Shown in pieces: positions 58,668 through 64,000 of a DNA stretch of 64,000 nucleotides (position 1 is its first letter; every line of letters starts with the position of its first letter). The position numbers and the translations under genes were made by a program. The notes under the pieces are model-generated. The model worked only from the letters and a program-made list of their open reading frames with translations, did no database searches and had not been told where the DNA came from. Source of the stretch: Taeniopygia guttata (lineage: Eukaryota > Chordata > Aves > Passeriformes > Estrildidae); the NCBI RefSeq assembly GCF_048771995.1, contig NC_133030.1:15343501-15407500 (forward strand), given 5' to 3'.

Positions 58668-59350
58668 TGTCGGAACTCAAAATGTCCCTCAGACATTTTT
58701 GGATGTTCCGGGCCCTGATCGGAGGCATTTGAGACCCTGGCAGGCAGCTGGAAACAGCTGTGATTTTGGGTTTGAGCCATGGAATGATTTACCAACCTTG
58801 CAGGAAGAACAAGAAGTCACTAAAGTTTACATATTATAGTAGAAGTAGTCACAAAGTAAAGGGAAGAATTTTTTAGTGATATACAGGGGGGTTTTAGTTT
58901 TGTACCTGGGGGTCAGAGGTTTTAAGATGGAGGGATTTTGGCTGGTCCTGTCCTTCCTCTTTCTTCTTCCTTACCTCCATGTTCTTGGTAATGTTGGCAC
59001 TCACAGATTGGTTTAGAGTAGAAGGGCACCATTTAATATAGGTAATGGGCATTGGGGAAAAACTATAAACACGTAACACGTAATTTACCATATAAGAGAT
59101 AGCAGCAGCCAGGGGCGGGGGGAGAGAAAAAGCAGTCGGGAGTCAGAGAGGATGTCAGGGTGTGTGTGTGCCTCTGCCTGAGCTGCTGAGCAAACCACAG
59201 CAGCTGGAGAAGAAAATCTTTTAGATAACTTGCAATAAACAACCATGAGACCGGACAACAAGAGACTGCTGAGCCTTTCTTTGGAAGCACGGGTTGGACG
59301 AGAGACTTTTCCACCACACGAAACCACCCCGCGACCTAGGGTGGTCTTCA
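58668..59350 (+). mobile_element. solo LTR of an endogenous retrovirus, ERVL-like, plus strand
   Basis: 683 bp run from TGTCGGAACT to GTGGTCTTCA, obeying TG...CA. The 5-bp flanks GTAGT (58663-58667) and GCAGT (59351-59355) differ at one base, which fits the 5-bp target duplication of ERVL-type integrases. A TATA-like CATATAAGAG lies near 59089 and AATAAA at 59234-59239, followed by a GC-rich end (CCCCGCGACC). The body matches LTR sequence I know as common in passerine genomes. There is no internal region, so it arose by LTR-LTR recombination. The short open frames on the minus strand at 59.06-59.42 kb are antisense shadows. Confidence 0.85.
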
Positions 59351-61599
59351 GCAGTCATGTGATGGGTGATCCCATTCTCCTGGGGCTCTGTTGAGCATTC
59401 TGAAAATGTCAGTGTGGGGAACAATGTGTTTTAAATGGCAGGGAGGCACCATTGGGTGGCCTGGTAACACTATTTGTGCCACCTCTGTGTTTCTGTCTAA
59501 CACAGAACACATTAACTTCTCATTTGTAGTATGGGTTTGTAGAGGAATACTAGTTGAAAAAGTAGGACTTACAAAATAGGAGAAATCACTAAAACTAATG
59601 CACTTTACACATACAGAATCTCCACCTCTGAGGTATTTTTAGTGAGTGTGTATGTTCCTAATTTGAGGATTAAAAGATAGAAAAATAATGCTTTTTTTGA
59701 AACTGAATATAGGATATGCAGCATGCCTCTTCTTTGGGTTACATTTGCTTTCTAAATGTTTGTGCTCATATTAGACTAAATTTTATATTTTTCCAGTTTA
59801 TTTTACTGTAGAGAAGGTAAGTTGGCTTCATCTAAATTTTAAGTATTTACTTCCAGAAGTAAGAACTTAGCTGCTGCATCCATGGACCAGTTCAGTGTGT
59901 TCTATTTCACCCCATCAGGCCAAGTGTAATTTGGTCCTCCATTTATTCCAGGACATCTTCAAACAGAGCCCTTTTGGGATATCATACCTGAGGAAAACAT
60001 TTGAGAATATTGAGAAACCATTGAATTTACAACCTGTTTAATCAACATATTTCCATGAAGCTGTGATTCAAAATGAAATGTCAGGTGGTTTGAAAAATTC
60101 TAGTAATGAATTGGGTTGGGCAGGAATGCTCAGAATATCAAAAGAAATCTGACACCTTCCCTACACATGTCTTTGATTCAGAATAGTTTTATCAAAATGG
60201 AAGGCTTGAGAATAACAGGCAGAGTTGATAAAAAATAAACTGTTATAATTGTACTTGTTTGGTCTTTTGTAGAAATGCATGTGTTTGTTAAAGAAATAAA
60301 AGGAAATTCTGCTGCTGCATGAATTCCTTCAGTTGTCCTCCTCAGGTATATTCTTCTGCCTGAATTAGAAGTAGAAATGTTCTTATGTGTCATTGTTTGT
60401 TCAATGGTCATAACTCAGATACCAGCTTTATATGAAGTTTAATAGTGTTATGAACCACATATAAAATAAGTCTCTGTAGTTATATACATATAATTCTCTA
60501 TTATTATCTCTCTGTAGATGCAGTTCTCAGGGTATTAAGTACATACTTTAAAGAGTCAGTGGTAATTTCAGTCTTCAGTACAATACTTGAGAGGGCAGTT
60601 AAAGAAAATCTTTCATCCCTTTCTCCCTCAGGAAAGATAAGAAGAGTGGAAAATTAGTTCCTATTGCCAAATTGCACTTTATCCTGCAGGAACAGTTACT
60701 TCCATTCTTGTATCATAATCTTGACTTTCTTCACTCACTGAGAAGATCCTGCTTTACACAGGATGGAAGAACAGGAATGGTAATGTCCAATCAGCTCCTC
60801 TTTCATTTTCTTGCTCATCCATATATTATAATACTGATTAATTTCATCCTTAGGTTCATTCAATTCAGCCTATGGGAAGTGTCTGGGCTTGATTTGCTTT
60901 TATCCTAAGGGGAAAAATGCCAAAGATACATGTCCAGCCTGTATGGGGGTGTATAACATTTTTTAAGACTGTTGGGTTAAAATTTATACCAATTCCAGAA
61001 GCCTCAGTTGAGGACAGAATTAACATATCCTGCATGACCAATCATGTCCTGTATGAACAATCAGAAAATGTAAAGTTGTTTTTTTTCCTTTTTTCACTTT
61101 GATGAATGTGACTATGGCATTATATTCTATAATTTTTAGTTATTTACAACTTAGTAGTTTAAACCTCCACAATAGAATTAAAGGAAGGATTACTCTTCCT
61201 AATTTTTGCTTCCACTGTGCAGTGGTGACAGTTGTTATATAAGATACCTAATCACAGGGAACCTTGTCCAAGATATTCATTCCTGTCCACTCACATTTAC
61301 ATCATTTCTAATATGGGGTATAGCTTTACATTTATTTATTTATATTCTAGATATGTTTCTATAATACTTTTAGGGATTTATGGCTGCCCTCATCCCTAAG
61401 AATGGGGGCTAAGAATGTGGTTGCATTTGATACATAGAAAAAACTTCTGTGTAAACAAAAGTTTAAGTTATAAATGGGAGAGGGTGTGTAGGTAAATCAA
61501 GCCTATGGTGGGTTTTACACTCAATAAGGGAAATGAGGTAGGACAAATGACCATGAATGGCGCATAAGCTCAGAAATGAGCAAACTAATCTACACTGGT
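59351..61599. other. unique AT-rich sequence, nothing recognised
   Basis: The donor-like GTAAGT at about 59818 (plus) follows only a 20-nt candidate. No gene or further repeat was seen. Confidence 0.45.
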
Positions 61600-62258
61600 C
61601 CCATCTGGAGTCAGCAGTGTGATCTTGTGGCAATGCTGTCCTGGGCTGCATAGGAGGAATCTTGGCAGCAGATCAACAGAGGTGATTCCTCCTCTCTCCT
61701 CATACAGGTGAGGCTGCACCTGGAATAATGCCCATTTCTGGGTTCCCAGTACAAAAGAGGGCTGGAGCTGCTTCCCAATGGCCAAAGCCAAATCAAATAA
61801 TGGACTGGAAAATCTCTCATGCAAGGAAAAGCTGAGAGAGCTAGGATGATGCAGCCCGGGGAAGGGAAGGCTTTTGTACTTATATATATTTGTATGGAGA
61901 GGGAGAGAGAGAAGTTTCATATACTTATTGCTGCATATAAATACCTGAATGTATAAAAAAGGCATAGGCAGACTCTTTCCAGTGGTGCACAGTGACAGGC
62001 CAAGAGGTAATGGGCATAAACTAAAACAGGAGATTTCATCTGAACATCAGGAAACTGTTTTTTGTACTGTGAGGCTCACTGAACACTGATCTAGGTTTCC
62101 CAGAAAGTTTAAGGAGTCTCCTTCATCCTTGCAGATATTAAAAAAAAGTCTGGATATTGTCCTGAACAACCCATTCTAGGTGGGCCTGTCTGGGCAAGGC
62201 AGCTGGACAAAATGACCTCCAAAGGTCCCTTCCAACCTCAGCCATTGTGTGAGTCTGT
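61600..62258 (+). mobile_element. CR1 LINE, 5'-truncated and rearranged, plus strand
   Basis: The order follows CR1 ORF2 and the 3' UTR. 'gtcagcagtgtgatcttgtg' (61610) comes first, then 'aggtgaggctgcacctgga' (61706), 'ggaaaagctgagagagctag' (61825) and 'gcacagtgacaggccaagag' (61987). 'ctgaacatcaggaaactgtt' (62040) and 'aggtcccttccaacctcagc' (62223) complete it. About 60 bp of A/T- and GA-rich sequence (about 61870-61935) interrupts the homology, and stops break the frame. The subfamily differs from the copy at 31.6 kb in its 3' UTR, so they inserted independently. Confidence 0.92.
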
Positions 62259-64000
62259 AAAGACAGAAGGAACAGTGCAACTTCAAGGGAAAAAACTATT
62301 TTTGCCCTTTCTCAGAGGAAAATAGGGCTATAGCTATTCTGATTTCAGAGACTCCACTATATGCAATATTTACTATTCTTCTAAGTACATATTTCTTAAT
62401 CAATGATTTAGTTTGAGCTCCTATTTTGGTCAGCAGTATTTTGAAATGAATCTAAGATCAATAAGTCTGGGGTGCTGAAGGAAAGAAAATTCATGACCAT
62501 CAATTTTATATACTTCATTAATACATTTAAACAGAAGACATTAATTCTAATAATGAAGGAATAACGGAAGTTTCTCTTTTAAGATTTACTCACTTTGTAA
62601 ATCTACCACTCCTTTATTTCTTGTACTCATGGGAAAGAAAAACTTCAAAGCACTTTGCTATTTGATTCTGAGAAATATACAGTCTCTTAGCCTTGCTGCC
62701 TCCAAAATCAGAGGAGATCCTTCCTTTACTGGTGAATACAAGGCCTGGCTGGTTTTGCTGCCCAATCATTTTGCCTCTGTGGTCTGTTGCTCTTTTCAGC
62801 ATTAACATTTTCCAGCTGCACTTAAATCTCAGTGGTGGTTGGGTTTCTGCTGTGCTAAGTGCTTTGTGGACATATGCCTCAAACAACTTAGAAAATGAGG
62901 ACAAGAAACAGTGGTTCAGGAAGTCAGTGGTGGGGATGGAAGTGGAGTCCAGGCCTATATTTTGGACTAGCACTGGGTGTATGTGTCATGCTGCGTCCAT
63001 CTTCACATCCCACCACCTCCCATAGGCTCAGGCAATCTGGTCCAACTCTGTACAACAGGAAAAAAAAAACACAGCAAAAATTTATTCATGTTATCCTTTC
63101 AAAAATCCAGGAAGAGCAATGCTGCCAGGATTTACATTATCTGTGCTTCTTGAAGTAACTTTAGAGGAGCAGCCATAGGAAGCCACATACCATGTTTTGT
63201 GGAGACCTCTCAGGAAAATAAATCCTGGAGAATCCAGGAAGGAAGACTGTGGAGTCCTCCACTAGAATGAATAGGATTCTGATTCAAATTTTGTTACCTG
63301 CCTGTAGTATGTGCTCATGCAAAAGAAAAGATTTCACATGATTATTCTGTAAACCTTCAGAAAAATCCCACAGAAGAAATATAGTGAGGTTAGTATTAAC
63401 TATATAATTTTATTTTAAAGAGGAATCAACTAATTCCATAAATACTTCTACAGTGTATGTAATGAAAATGAATAATATTTTTATTTTTATTTATGAATTT
63501 AAAATGTTTTCTCCTCCTACCCCATATCTTTGTTTTACACAATGAGAAAGAAGCCTTAGAATAAAACCTTCTGTAATATAAAATCTAGAGGTCCAGGAAG
63601 AAACTTGTTGTCCTGGATTTCATGGTACAGCTTAGAATGATCTAGATTTTGTTTTAAAGTAATTTAGATATTCTACTGGGATGTTTTAAAGTCAGTCAGA
63701 AGCTTTTTTGTTCACTGTAGAGCCCCTGACCCAAGTAAATGTCACAGAGTTAGGGAAATTACTCCTGGGAGAAACTGCTCAGCAACATGAAGAGGTTGTT
63801 TCAGAACCCAGCCTATATATTGAGGAGACAGGGGATGGCTCCAGCACTTTGACATGGTCCATTCAGTTTTTGATTTTATAACAAAATATTTAAATAATCC
63901 ATTAATAATTTTCCTGTTTTCAATATTTGCTTTCAATTTTTTTTAAAATTCTACCTTTAAGTTCTATTGAAATCTGAAGATTTTATTCCAAGTTCTCAAA
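62259..64000. other. unique AT-rich sequence, nothing recognised
   Basis: Open frames at 62614-62973 (minus) and 62693-63025 (plus) overlap each other on opposite strands and carry no domain. A GTGAGT donor-like site near 62592 (minus) follows a 32-nt segment with a good pyrimidine tract, too short to call. Confidence 0.4.

Noticed and set aside
62614..63025. 119-codon minus and 110-codon plus frames overlapping each other
   Set aside because: Opposite-strand shadows with no family signature.
1..64000. tRNA, rRNA, CRISPR array, operon or phage-like organisation
   Set aside because: None of the characteristic sequences or layouts was seen, and the repeats are those of a bird nuclear genome.

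Overview
This is a stretch of vertebrate nuclear DNA, very probably from a passerine bird. It is AT-rich, has poly-T and microsatellite tracts, and has no prokaryotic-style gene packing. The recognisable repeats are avian: 5'-truncated CR1 LINEs of several ages, one clear solo LTR that resembles passerine ERVL LTRs, and an old GC-rich avian interspersed repeat. No complete protein-coding gene can be read here. The window is best described as a gene desert or large intron(s). Almost all open frames of 60-140 codons are chance, and the longest (288 codons) is a translated pyrimidine microsatellite.

Layout. 0-7 kb: two candidate minus-strand exons (32-112, 1608-1674), a poly-T, a possible minus-strand LTR (about 2.63-3.06 kb) and a CR1 tail (6.84 kb). 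7-19 kb: mostly unique sequence, with a GTTTT repeat, an E-box/FOX motif cluster near 10.2 kb and a small tandem duplication at 13.4 kb. 19-26 kb: an unusually long ancient CR1 on the minus strand (19.3-21.2 kb), a near-perfect 81-nt hairpin (21.5 kb), a motif-dense candidate conserved regulatory block (23.2-24.3 kb) and the avian GC-rich repeat (25.1-25.8 kb). 26-34 kb: a (TA)n tract, an ancient CR1 relic, a G-quadruplex motif, a CR1 copy (31.6-31.96 kb) and a 640-bp pure-pyrimidine array made of a perfect pentamer block followed by a perfect heptamer block (33.1-33.7 kb). 34-48 kb: candidate regulatory sequence at 37.2 kb, a 350-bp inverted repeat whose arms lie 2.4 kb apart (38.9 and 41.6 kb) and a second long hairpin at 47.25 kb. 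48-64 kb: two adjacent, phase-compatible candidate coding exons on the minus strand (51755-51690 and 50646-50583), a CR1 (52.7-53.2 kb), the solo LTR (58.67-59.35 kb) and a rearranged CR1 (61.6-62.26 kb).

If the candidate exons are real, a spliced gene of unknown identity runs right to left through at least part of the window. I could not recognise its product. All exon calls are tentative because splice-like motifs occur by chance at this scale. I found no novel enzymatic or defence system. The most unusual features are structural: the long inverted repeat, the two long hairpins and the compound pyrimidine array.
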